From: JBBAGE01 sp041655055
GTDB taxonomy: Bacteria > Pseudomonadota > Alphaproteobacteria > Rhodobacterales > Rhodobacteraceae
Length of the DNA: 6,230 nt
Assembly: GCA_041655055.1 (NCBI GenBank)
Contig: JBBAGE010000135.1
Coordinates: 1 to 6,230 of the forward strand
Reading direction: 5' to 3'
The position numbers and the translations under genes are program-made. Of the stretch, positions 1-5,581 are shown one piece after another. Below the pieces are notes generated by a model. That model was not told where the DNA came from, did not search any database, and saw nothing but the letters and a program-made list of their open reading frames with translations. Position 1 is the stretch's first letter. Each line of letters begins with the position of its first letter.

Positions 1-357
1 GGTGTGCATTTCGGCGGGCCGGTCGAACATGGGCGCGGCTTCGTGCTGCATTCCAGCGATTACCTGTCGCACGGGGCGACGATGGCGGTGGATGACGATT
101 TCGCCATGACCGGATCGCGCGATATTCTGGCCGATATTGCCAGCGGGCAGGGGCCGCATTACCGGCTGTTGGCGCTGGGCTATGCCGGCTGGGGCCCCGG
201 CCAGCTAGAGGATGAAATCGCCGCCAACGGCTGGCTGAATTGCGAAGCCGACCCCGAGATCATCTTTAACCACGATGATGGCGATAAATGGCAGGCGGCG
301 CTGCGCTCGATGGGGATAGCGCCGCATCTGTTGTCGGGGCAGGCGGGCCGGGCCTAG
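1..357 (+). CDS. yqgE: YqgE/AlgH family protein, C-terminal part (5' end cut by window)
   Basis: The reading frame is open from base 1 and ends at a TAG at 355-357, giving 118 visible residues. The family usually has about 185-200 residues, so roughly the first third is missing and the start lies outside the window. Family hallmarks are visible: a GGPV block followed by RGFVLHS near the visible N-terminus, and the signature GYAGWGPGQLEDEI about halfway along, followed by NGWL and an acidic stretch (NHDDGDKW). The family (UPF0301/DUF179) is widespread in proteobacteria. Its biochemical role is not settled, although AlgH was named from alginate regulation in Pseudomonas. The GTG at position 4 is an internal valine codon, not the start. 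The gene converges on the sua5-type gene and shares the last four bases with it, so no separate terminator fits between them. The family call is secure; the function is not. Confidence 0.93.
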   Translation, partial: GVHFGGPVEHGRGFVLHSSDYLSHGATMAVDDDFAMTGSRDILADIASGQGPHYRLLALGYAGWGPGQLEDEIAANGWLNCEADPEIIFNHDDGDKWQAALRSMGIAPHLLSGQAGRA

Positions 358-1301
358 GGGCGCGGGGCGGCGGCGCGGGCCAGCCGATCGTTGATCGCGC
401 GGCCCAGCCCCCGCATCGGAATGGGCGAGACCGCGATTTTCCGCGCCCCCTGCGCGTCAAGCTGATGCAGCGCGGCAAACAGGTTGGCCGCCGCCTCGAC
501 CAGATCGCCGGCGGGCGACAGGTTGATCGCGGCGCTTGAGACGGCGCCGAATCCCAGCAGCACCTCATCGGGGGCGGGGTCGATCACGTTCAGCCGCATC
601 TGGCCTTTGGGCGCATAATGCGATGTCATTTGCCCCGGCGCGGTGATCGTGGTGCCTGCGCGGGCCAGTGGTGTGCCCAGACAGGCCTCGATCACTTCGG
701 CGGGCAGGCCGCCGGGGCGCAGCAATTGCGCATCCGGCCCGGTCAGGCCGATGATCGTGCTTTCAACCCCCACCGCACAGGCCCCGCCATCAAGGATCGC
801 ATCAACCCGCGCGCCAAGCCCCGCAGCCACATGTTCGGCCCGTGTCGGGCTGATTTTTCCCGATGGATTGGCCGAAGGCGCCGCAAGCGGCAGCCCGCAG
901 GCCTCTAGCAGCGCGCGCGCCAGCGGATGGGCGGGCACGCGCAATGCCACGCTGTCCAGCCCCGCGCTGACCAGATCCGACAGGCCCGAATCGGCGCGCC
1001 GCGGCAAAACCAGCGTCAGCGGCCCGGGCCAGAAGGCGGCGGCCAGCGCATCGGCGCGCGCATCGAAATGGGCAAGCAACCGCGCCGCTGCAATCGATGG
1101 TACATGCACGATCAGCGGGTTGAACTGCGGCCGCTCTTTGGTGGCGAATATGCGCGCCACCGCATCGCTGTTGCGCGCATCCGCCCCTAGCCCGTAAACC
1201 GTTTCCGTCGGAAATGCCACCAGCCCGCCGTCGCGCAAAATCCGGGCGGCAGTGGCGATGCCATCCTTGTGGGGGGCAATCAGGCGGGAAGGGTGCGTCA
1301 T
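354..1301 (-). CDS. sua5: L-threonylcarbamoyladenylate synthase, Sua5 type
   Basis: This 315-residue protein should make threonylcarbamoyl-AMP from threonine, bicarbonate and ATP, the first step of the t6A modification at position 37 of ANN-decoding tRNAs. The YrdC-like catalytic domain spans about residues 10-205. It has PTETVYGLGADA at 31-42, KERP at 55-58 in the substrate pocket, the WPGPLTLVL block at 91-99, the SANPSG motif at 143-148, and GVESTII at 178-184. A conserved linker (APGQMTSHYAPKG, 221-233) leads into a smaller Sua5 C-terminal domain at about 235-309. The length and second domain separate it from the short single-domain TsaC/YrdC type. The ATG at 1299-1301 fits the family N-terminus, but the ribosome site before it is weak (only GGA about 8 nt upstream). 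It is divergent from the acyl-CoA dehydrogenase gene across about 100 bp and ends in a 4-nt overlap with yqgE. Confidence 0.96.
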   Translation of the reverse strand: MTHPSRLIAPHKDGIATAARILRDGGLVAFPTETVYGLGADARNSDAVARIFATKERPQFNPLIVHVPSIAAARLLAHFDARADALAAAFWPGPLTLVLPRRADSGLSDLVSAGLDSVALRVPAHPLARALLEACGLPLAAPSANPSGKISPTRAEHVAAGLGARVDAILDGGACAVGVESTIIGLTGPDAQLLRPGGLPAEVIEACLGTPLARAGTTITAPGQMTSHYAPKGQMRLNVIDPAPDEVLLGFGAVSSAAINLSPAGDLVEAAANLFAALHQLDAQGARKIAVSPIPMRGLGRAINDRLARAAAPRP

Positions 1302-1342
1302 GCGGCGATCCGATCAGGCGCGAGTGGTTTGACGAATGGCGG

Positions 1343-1360
1343 GCATTTGTTCACAAGTGC
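1343..1360. promoter_or_regulatory. 18-bp imperfect inverted repeat, candidate operator
   Basis: The sequence GCATTTGT-TC-ACAAGTGC has two 8-bp arms that pair at seven of eight positions (the mismatch is T1346 against G1357) around a 2-bp centre. It lies 45 bp before the dehydrogenase start and overlaps the candidate -10 of the opposite gene. This size and position suit the site of a dimeric repressor, for example a TetR- or GntR-type regulator, which often control acyl-CoA genes. No regulator gene is in the window, so the assignment is inference. Confidence 0.35.
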
Positions 1361-1395
1361 ATAATCTTGCGCCGCGATGATGCCAAGCAGTGAAT

Positions 1396-1400
1396 GAGGA
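1396..1400 (+). promoter_or_regulatory. Ribosome binding site deciding the ATG start of the acyl-CoA dehydrogenase
   Basis: GAGGA lies 4 nt before the ATG at 1405. The in-frame GTG at 1390 would place this purine stretch inside the coding sequence, and it lacks a good site of its own. The protein read from 1405 (MPYRAPVKD...) also begins as these dehydrogenases usually do. Confidence 0.75.
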
Positions 1401-1404
1401 AAAC

Positions 1405-3096
1405 ATGCCCTACCGCGCCCCCGTCAAGGATATCCGGTTTCTGTTCGATCATGTGGTGGGCCTGCCTGCCCTGCTGGCGCTGCGGGGCAAGGGCGAAGAT
1501 GATGTGATCCCCGCCGTCCTGACCGAGGCCGGGCGGCTTTGCGATCAGGTGCTGGCGCCGCTGAACCGCGCGGGGGATCTGACGCCCGCGCGGCTGGTGG
1601 ATGGCGCGGTGCGCGCCACGCCCGGATTTGCCGCCGCCTATGCCCGCATTGCCGAGGGCGGCTGGGTCGGCATTGCCGCGCGCCCCGATCATGGCGGCAT
1701 GGGCCTGCCGATGGTGGTGGCCAGCGCCGTGAATGACATGATGGCCGGGGCTTGTATGGCGCTGGGGCTGAACCCGCTGCTGACCCAGGGCCAGATCGAG
1801 GCGCTGGAACATCACGCCGATGCCGATATGCAGGCGCTTTATCTGCCGAAACTGATTTCGGGCGAATGGTCGGGCACGATGAACCTGACCGAACCCGAGG
1901 CCGGTTCCGATGTGGGGGCCCTGCGCACGCGTGCCGTGCCCAATGGCGATGGCAGCTATGCGATCACCGGGCAAAAGATCTTTATTTCATGGGGTGATGC
2001 CGATTTTCTGCCCAATGTCTGCCATCTGGTGCTGGCGCGCCTGCCCGATGCGGCGCCCGGCACGCGGGGCATCAGCCTGTTCATGGTGCCGCGCAATATC
2101 CCCGATGAAAACGGCAATCCGGGCGCGGCCAACAGCCTGCGGGTGGTCAGTCTGGAACATAAGACCGGCCTGCACGGATCGCCCACGGCGGTGATGGAGT
2201 TTGCCGGGGCGACCGGCTGGATGGTGGGCGCGCCCCATACCGGTATGAAAGCGATGTTTACCATGATGAACAACGCCCGGCTGAATGTCGGGATGCAAGG
2301 CGTCGGCGTGGCCGAGGCGGCCAGCCAACAAGCGGCGGCTTTCGCGCAAGACCGCGTTCAGGGCAAGACCCCGCTGGGCGCGGGGCCGATTGCGGATCAT
2401 GCCGATGTGCGCCGGATGCTGGCGGCGATGCGGGCCGATACATTCGCAGCGCGCGCGATTGCGCTGGCTTGCGGTGTGGCGATCGACATGGGCCGCGAAA
2501 CCGGCGCGCCCGAATGGCAGGCGCGCGCCGCGCTGCTGACCCCGATTGCCAAGGCTTTTGGCACCGATATCGGGCATGAAGTGGCCCAGATGGGTGTGCA
2601 GGTGCATGGCGGCATGGGCTATATCGAGGAAACCGGCGCATCGCAATTTGCCCGCGATGTGCGCGTCACTGCGATTTACGAAGGCACGAATGGCATTCAG
2701 GCGATGGATCTGGTCGGGCGCAAACTGGCCGATGGCGGCGCCGCGGCGCTGGCGCTGATCGACGAGGTGATCGCAGGTGCCGCGGCGCGCGATCCGCTGC
2801 CCGCGTTGGCGGATGCCGTGACCGATGCCGCGCGGGGGCTGCGCGATACGACGCTTTGGATGGCGACGGCCGGGCCGGATGATCGCAATGCTGGCGCCGC
2901 GGCCTATCTGCGCGCCTTTGCGCGGGTGCTGGGCGGGCATTTCCACCTGGTTGCAGCACGGGCCGATGCAGCGCGCGCGCCGCTTGCCACCATCTATATC
3001 ACTCGGCTTTTGCCCGAATATGCGGGGCTGTTGGCACAGGCCCGCGCCGGGGCGGGGGCGCTTTATGATCTGGGCATGGCGGAGCTTGCCTCGTGA
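1405..3096 (+). CDS. Acyl-CoA dehydrogenase, long form with C-terminal extension (DmdC-like)
   Basis: This 563-residue flavoenzyme should introduce a trans-2 double bond into an acyl-CoA thioester using FAD. An N-terminal extension typical of the long bacterial family is present (PVKDIRFLFDHV, residues 6-17). The alpha-helical N domain follows to about 155. The beta middle domain carries the FAD/substrate motif MNLTEPEAGSDVGAL (159-173) and FISWGD (193-198). The C domain carries HGGMGYIEET (401-410) and IYEGTNGIQAMDL (424-436), whose Glu426 is in the position of the catalytic base. A further helical segment from about 465 to 560 matches the extra C-terminal domain of this subfamily. The subfamily includes 3-methylmercaptopropionyl-CoA dehydrogenase (DmdC) and several paralogues with other substrates. 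Sequence alone does not tell which substrate applies, and no other DMSP gene is in view. Its stop overlaps the GTG start of the next gene. Confidence 0.93.
   Translation: MPYRAPVKDIRFLFDHVVGLPALLALRGKGEDDVIPAVLTEAGRLCDQVLAPLNRAGDLTPARLVDGAVRATPGFAAAYARIAEGGWVGIAARPDHGGMGLPMVVASAVNDMMAGACMALGLNPLLTQGQIEALEHHADADMQALYLPKLISGEWSGTMNLTEPEAGSDVGALRTRAVPNGDGSYAITGQKIFISWGDADFLPNVCHLVLARLPDAAPGTRGISLFMVPRNIPDENGNPGAANSLRVVSLEHKTGLHGSPTAVMEFAGATGWMVGAPHTGMKAMFTMMNNARLNVGMQGVGVAEAASQQAAAFAQDRVQGKTPLGAGPIADHADVRRMLAAMRADTFAARAIALACGVAIDMGRETGAPEWQARAALLTPIAKAFGTDIGHEVAQMGVQVHGGMGYIEETGASQFARDVRVTAIYEGTNGIQAMDLVGRKLADGGAAALALIDEVIAGAAARDPLPALADAVTDAARGLRDTTLWMATAGPDDRNAGAAAYLRAFARVLGGHFHLVAARADAARAPLATIYITRLLPEYAGLLAQARAGAGALYDLGMAELAS
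3081..3084 (+). promoter_or_regulatory. Ribosome binding site supporting the GTG start of the MBL hydrolase
   Basis: GGAG lies 8 nt before the GTG at 3093, inside the last codons of the dehydrogenase. The alternative in-frame ATG at 3108 has no comparable purine stretch. The GTGA arrangement, in which the start overlaps the upstream TGA, points to translational coupling. Confidence 0.6.
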
Positions 3097-4160
3097 ATGG
3101 TGCACCGATGCGGCCCTATGTGGCCACGCCCCCCGATGCGCTTGCCCCGCTGGAAATCGCGCCCGATGTCTGGTGGGTGCATATCCCGCATGACGGCAAT
3201 CCCGATCATATCAACTGCTATGTCCTGCGCGATGATGATGGCTGGACGGTGGTCGATACCGGCTATGACACGCCCGCTAATCGCGCGGTCTGGCAGGCGC
3301 TGCTGGCCGGGCCGTTCGGGGATGCGGCCCTGGTGCGGGTGCTGGCCACGCATCACCACCCCGACCATCTGGGGCTTGCGGGTTGGCTGGCAGAACAGCA
3401 CGGCGCGCGGGTAATCACCACGCGCACGGCATGGTTTCTGGCGCGGATGCTGCAACGCGACGCGCAGGAAAACCCGCCGCCCGAACAGGCCGCGCTTTGG
3501 CGCGCGGCAGGTATGGACCCCGCGATATTTGCCGAGCGCATGGCCGCGCGGCCCAATAATCTGGCCGATTCCACCGCGCCGCTGCCGCGCAGCTTTGTGC
3601 GTATTGCCGAGGGCGACAGCATCCGGTTGGCCGGGCGGCTGTGGCATGTCCATATCGGCAATGGCCACGCACCCGAACATGCAACACTGTGGTCCGAGGC
3701 GGGCGATCTGGTGATCGGGGGTGATCAACTGCTGCCCTCGATCACGCCGAATCTGTCGGTGCAAGCGATGGAACCCGAGGGCGATCCACTGGGCGAATGG
3801 CTTGAATCATGCGAACGGCTGGCGAATTACGCGCGCGATACGCAGATCGTGCTGCCGGGGCACGGGCTGCCCTATACCGGGCTGCCGACGCGGCTGCGCC
3901 AGATGCGCGAAAAGCATCACACGGCGCTGGCCCGGCTTGCGGCATTTCTGGCCGATCCGCAAAGCGTGGCCGATTGCCTGCAAGTGCTGTTTCGCCGCCC
4001 CAATATGGTGGGCGCGCAGTATAATCTGGCGCTGGGTCATGCGATGGCGCATGTGCATTACCTTTATCACCGCGGCCGGATCGACCGGCGCATGGGGCCG
4101 GATGGCGCATGGCTGTGGCAGGTAAAACCTGGTGATGACATGGGCAATGAAATCGTCTAG
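3093..4160 (+). CDS. MBL-fold metallo-hydrolase with C-terminal winged-helix domain (LACTB2-like)
   Basis: This 355-residue protein has the metal-binding set of the metallo-beta-lactamase superfamily: HHHPDH at 87-92 (His87, His89, Asp91, His92), GHAPEH at 191-196 (His192), GGD at 209-211 (Asp211) and PGHG at 255-258 (His257). Together these should hold two metal ions, probably zinc. Residues 40-58 (INCYVLRDDDGWTVVDTG) form the usual first strands of the fold. The C-terminal part, from about 272 to 345, resembles the small winged-helix domain found in LACTB2-type proteins, with AMAHVHYLYHRGRI near its end. The segment 111-165 between motifs two and three is longer than in LACTB2 and may shape the substrate pocket. 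Members of this superfamily hydrolyse thioesters, lactones, RNA and other substrates, so the substrate is unknown. The 4-nt overlap with the dehydrogenase gene suggests an acyl-CoA-related thioesterase or lactonase role; this is inference. The start is the GTG; ATG at 3108 is the alternative. Confidence 0.9.
   Translation: MNGAPMRPYVATPPDALAPLEIAPDVWWVHIPHDGNPDHINCYVLRDDDGWTVVDTGYDTPANRAVWQALLAGPFGDAALVRVLATHHHPDHLGLAGWLAEQHGARVITTRTAWFLARMLQRDAQENPPPEQAALWRAAGMDPAIFAERMAARPNNLADSTAPLPRSFVRIAEGDSIRLAGRLWHVHIGNGHAPEHATLWSEAGDLVIGGDQLLPSITPNLSVQAMEPEGDPLGEWLESCERLANYARDTQIVLPGHGLPYTGLPTRLRQMREKHHTALARLAAFLADPQSVADCLQVLFRRPNMVGAQYNLALGHAMAHVHYLYHRGRIDRRMGPDGAWLWQVKPGDDMGNEIV
4119..4131. repeat. 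Short perfect inverted repeat near the end of the MBL gene
   Basis: CAGGT-AAA-ACCTG has perfect 5-bp arms around three A residues and lies 67 nt before the ctaH start, inside the MBL coding sequence. It could be part of a promoter or operator for ctaH, or chance. It has no T-tract after it, so it is not an intrinsic terminator. Confidence 0.3.
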
Positions 4161-4164
4161 ATCA

Positions 4165-4175
4165 GGTTCCGAACC
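4165..4175. repeat. Short perfect inverted repeat between the MBL gene and ctaH
   Basis: GGTTC-C-GAACC lies in the 37-nt gap before ctaH, just upstream of its ribosome site. The arms are perfect over 5 bp around one base; as RNA only the outer 4 bp could pair around a 3-base loop. No T-run follows, which argues against termination. It may be a chance palindrome or a minor protein site. Confidence 0.3.
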
Positions 4176-4182
4176 GACTTTC

Positions 4183-4188
4183 AGGAGG
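4183..4188 (+). promoter_or_regulatory. Strong ribosome binding site for ctaH
   Basis: AGGAGG is a full Shine-Dalgarno core, 9 nt before the ATG at 4198. It is the strongest in the window and shows that this small gene starts at 4198, not at the in-frame ATG at 4132 inside the MBL gene. Confidence 0.85.
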
Positions 4189-4197
4189 AAAAGGCAA

Positions 4198-4332
4198 ATG
4201 GCAAAACACGTGCACGGCTCGATGGATGTGAGCGAACAGGAAAGAACTTTTGCAGGTTTTCTGAAATGGATGACCTGGGGTGCGGGTATTTCGATCGCCG
4301 TGCTGATTTTTCTTGCGATCTTCAATAGCTGA
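4198..4332 (+). CDS. ctaH: aa3-type cytochrome c oxidase subunit IV
   Basis: This 44-residue single-span membrane protein is the small fourth subunit of the proteobacterial aa3-type cytochrome c oxidase, which reduces oxygen to water at the inner membrane. The N-terminal part has the family pattern KHVHGSMD (residues 3-10) and QERTFAGFLKW (14-24). One hydrophobic helix follows at about 25-42 (ISIAVLIFLAIF), and the protein ends in NS. It resembles my recollection of the Paracoccus denitrificans subunit IV (ctaH), which has the same HG-MD, FAGF-K and FLA--NS elements. In that organism the subunit is known to be dispensable for oxidase activity. The catalytic subunit genes are not in this window. 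The start is set by AGGAGG just upstream. The gene follows the MBL gene by 37 nt and precedes the lipoprotein gene by 30 nt. Confidence 0.92.
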   Translation: MAKHVHGSMDVSEQERTFAGFLKWMTWGAGISIAVLIFLAIFNS

Positions 4333-4362
4333 TCACAGACAAACGATACGGATGTTGGCAGG

Positions 4363-5007
4363 ATGAGAATGCTGCGCTTTTTGCTTTGGCTTGTCCTGCC
4401 TGTCTTTGCTGCCGGTTGTGCGCAGCTGGCGGAACCGGTCTGGGCGCCTGATGCTGATGTGGCCCGGGCGCGCTATGTGCATCCCGGCCCGCCGGTGCTG
4501 ACACTTTATACCGTTATCAACAATTACCACGGGCGGGGCGAACATTCCGCGCTGATGGTCGATGGCGCGCAGCGGGTGATTTTTGACCCGGCGGGCACAT
4601 TCTATCACCCGCATCTGCCCGAGCGGAATGATGTGCATTTCGGCATGTCGGATCCGGCGGTTGAATTCTATATCGATTACCACGCGCGCGAATCCTATCA
4701 CGTGATCGAACAAAGCCTGACCGTATCACCCGAAGTGGCGGCGCTGGCGTTGCAGGCGGTGCAGGATTACGGCGCCGTGCCGAAAACCCAATGCGCAAGG
4801 GCGGTATCCGATATTCTTGCCGCCCTGCCGGGGTTCGAGGCCACGCCCCGGACCATATCGCCGCGCGCGGTGATGAATGCTTTTGGCGCCCATCCCGGCG
4901 TGCGCGAACGCAAGATCCGCGATGACAGCCCCGATGACAATTCCGGCCTGATTCAGGCCCCGCCATTGCTGCATCAGCAAGCAGGCTTTGCCGGATCGCT
5001 TGGCTGA
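4363..5007 (+). CDS. Small lipoprotein with possible permuted NlpC/P60-like (papain-fold) domain, function unknown
   Basis: I do not recognise this 214-residue protein by name. Residues 1-19 form a lipoprotein signal: basic MRMLR, a hydrophobic core (FLLWLVLPVF) and the lipobox AAGC with Cys19. Gln21 at +3 (no Asp at +2) would suggest outer-membrane sorting by Escherichia coli rules. The mature part has TLYTVINN (47-54), then GEHSALMVDGAQRVIFDPAGTF (about 59-80) with His61, and KTQCARAVSDIL (141-152) with Cys144. A His on a strand before a Cys at a helix start, with the xxFDPxGxF pattern, is how circularly permuted papain-like amidases/peptidases (YiiX/YaeF and LRAT relatives) are laid out. 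This resemblance is by eye and unproven. The tail from about 183 is Asp/Pro/Gln-rich and probably disordered. Coordinates use the first ATG; AGGA at 4360-4363 favours the ATG at 4369, giving 212 residues. mobA follows 4 nt after the stop. Confidence 0.82.
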   Translation: MRMLRFLLWLVLPVFAAGCAQLAEPVWAPDADVARARYVHPGPPVLTLYTVINNYHGRGEHSALMVDGAQRVIFDPAGTFYHPHLPERNDVHFGMSDPAVEFYIDYHARESYHVIEQSLTVSPEVAALALQAVQDYGAVPKTQCARAVSDILAALPGFEATPRTISPRAVMNAFGAHPGVRERKIRDDSPDDNSGLIQAPPLLHQQAGFAGSLG

Positions 5008-5011
5008 CGCG

Positions 5012-5581
5012 ATGGCCGTGCCGCCGGGGGTGATTCTGGCGGGCGGTCGCGCGCGGCGTATGGGCGGCGGCGACAAGGGCTTGCAGATGCTGGCGGGGCA
5101 GACCCTGCTGGCGCGAATCACGGCGCGGCTGGGGCCGCAGGTCTGCAAGATGGCGCTAAGCGCGAATGGGCCAGCGGAACGGTTCGCGGGGCTGGGCCTG
5201 CCGGTATTGCCCGATAGTGTGGGCGCGGGGCCGTTGGCGGGAATATTGGCCGGTATGGATTGGGCCGCCGCGCGCGGCGATGCGGCGCTGATCACCGTGC
5301 CGGGGGATACGCCGTTTTTGCCCGCCGATCTGGTGATGCGCTTGCAGGGCGCGGGTTTCGCGATGGCGGCCAGCGGCGGCGTGTTGCATCCGACATTCGG
5401 CCTTTGGCCGGTGGATCTGCGCGATGCGCTGCGGGACGCTTTGAGCGGCGGCATGCGCAGGGTGCGGGAATTTGCGCAGGCCCATGGGGCCGGCACCGTC
5501 GATTTCCCCGATGAGGCAGCATTTTTCAACATCAACACGCCGCAGGATCTGATCCAGGCGGAGGCGATGCTGGCGCGTTAA
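5012..5581 (+). CDS. mobA: Molybdenum cofactor guanylyltransferase MobA
   Basis: This 189-residue cytoplasmic enzyme should transfer GMP from GTP to Mo-molybdopterin, giving the guanine dinucleotide cofactor used by the DMSO reductase family (nitrate, DMSO and TMAO reductases, formate dehydrogenases). The Rossmann-like N-terminus carries the nucleotide-binding signature LAGGRARRMGGGDKG (residues 9-23), with Arg16 and Lys22 in the conserved places. GPLAGILAGM (73-82, Met at 82) and PGDTPFLP (97-104, Asp99 as likely Mg2+ ligand) follow, and the conserved NINTPQDL (173-180) is near the end. The length is close to E. coli MobA (194). I chose the ATG at 5012, 4 nt after the lipoprotein stop, because it gives the usual short lead before the GVILAGG strand; the upstream in-frame TTG codons (4988, 5000) have no better ribosome sites. 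No mobB or molybdoenzyme gene is present. The TAA stop shares TTAA with the convergent gene. Confidence 0.95.
   Translation: MAVPPGVILAGGRARRMGGGDKGLQMLAGQTLLARITARLGPQVCKMALSANGPAERFAGLGLPVLPDSVGAGPLAGILAGMDWAAARGDAALITVPGDTPFLPADLVMRLQGAGFAMAASGGVLHPTFGLWPVDLRDALRDALSGGMRRVREFAQAHGAGTVDFPDEAAFFNINTPQDLIQAEAMLAR

Larger units (their letters stand above)
1302..1404. promoter_or_regulatory. Divergent intergenic region with weak promoter candidate for the sua5-type gene
   Basis: These bases separate two divergently read genes, so promoters for both should lie here or start close by. On the - strand, TTGGCA (bases 1381-1386) stands 17 bp before TATGCA (1358-1363), a plausible but poor sigma-70-like pair facing the sua5-type gene. 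On the + strand, TTGACG at 1329-1334 resembles a -35 box, but the only -10-like element (CATAAT, 1360-1365) is about 25 bp away, which is too far, so no convincing forward promoter is seen. The presence of promoters is inferred from gene orientation. The exact boxes are guesses. Confidence 0.4.

Noticed and set aside
643..1197. Open frame of 184 codons on the + strand opposite the sua5-type gene
   Set aside because: The product is low-complexity Ala/Arg/Ser/Pro and lies wholly opposite conserved catalytic motifs of the synthase.
1351..1974. Open frame of 207 codons on the - strand over the dehydrogenase start and the intergenic region
   Set aside because: The composition is biased (His, Gln, Gly, Arg), it overlaps a well-supported gene and it has no recognisable motif.
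1987..3105. Long open frame (372 codons) on the - strand opposite the acyl-CoA dehydrogenase
   Set aside because: The + strand frame has all dehydrogenase motifs across the same bases. The antisense frame is rich in His, Arg, Gln and Pro without any domain pattern, a common by-product of GC-rich codon use.
4165..4175. Intrinsic terminator after the MBL gene
   Set aside because: The potential stem is only 4-5 bp and is followed by no run of T, so termination is unlikely.
4132..4197. Upstream extension of the subunit IV gene to the ATG at 4132
   Set aside because: It would add 22 residues unlike the family and would put the AGGAGG ribosome site inside the coding sequence.
4988..5011. Upstream TTG start for mobA overlapping the lipoprotein gene by 20 nt
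   Set aside because: The ATG at 5012 gives the normal short MobA N-terminus, and the TTG has purines only 2 nt away, too close for a ribosome site. The choice is not certain.
4726..5538. Open frame of 270 codons on the - strand opposite the lipoprotein and mobA
   Set aside because: It is antisense to the complete MobA motif set and has no domain signature of its own.
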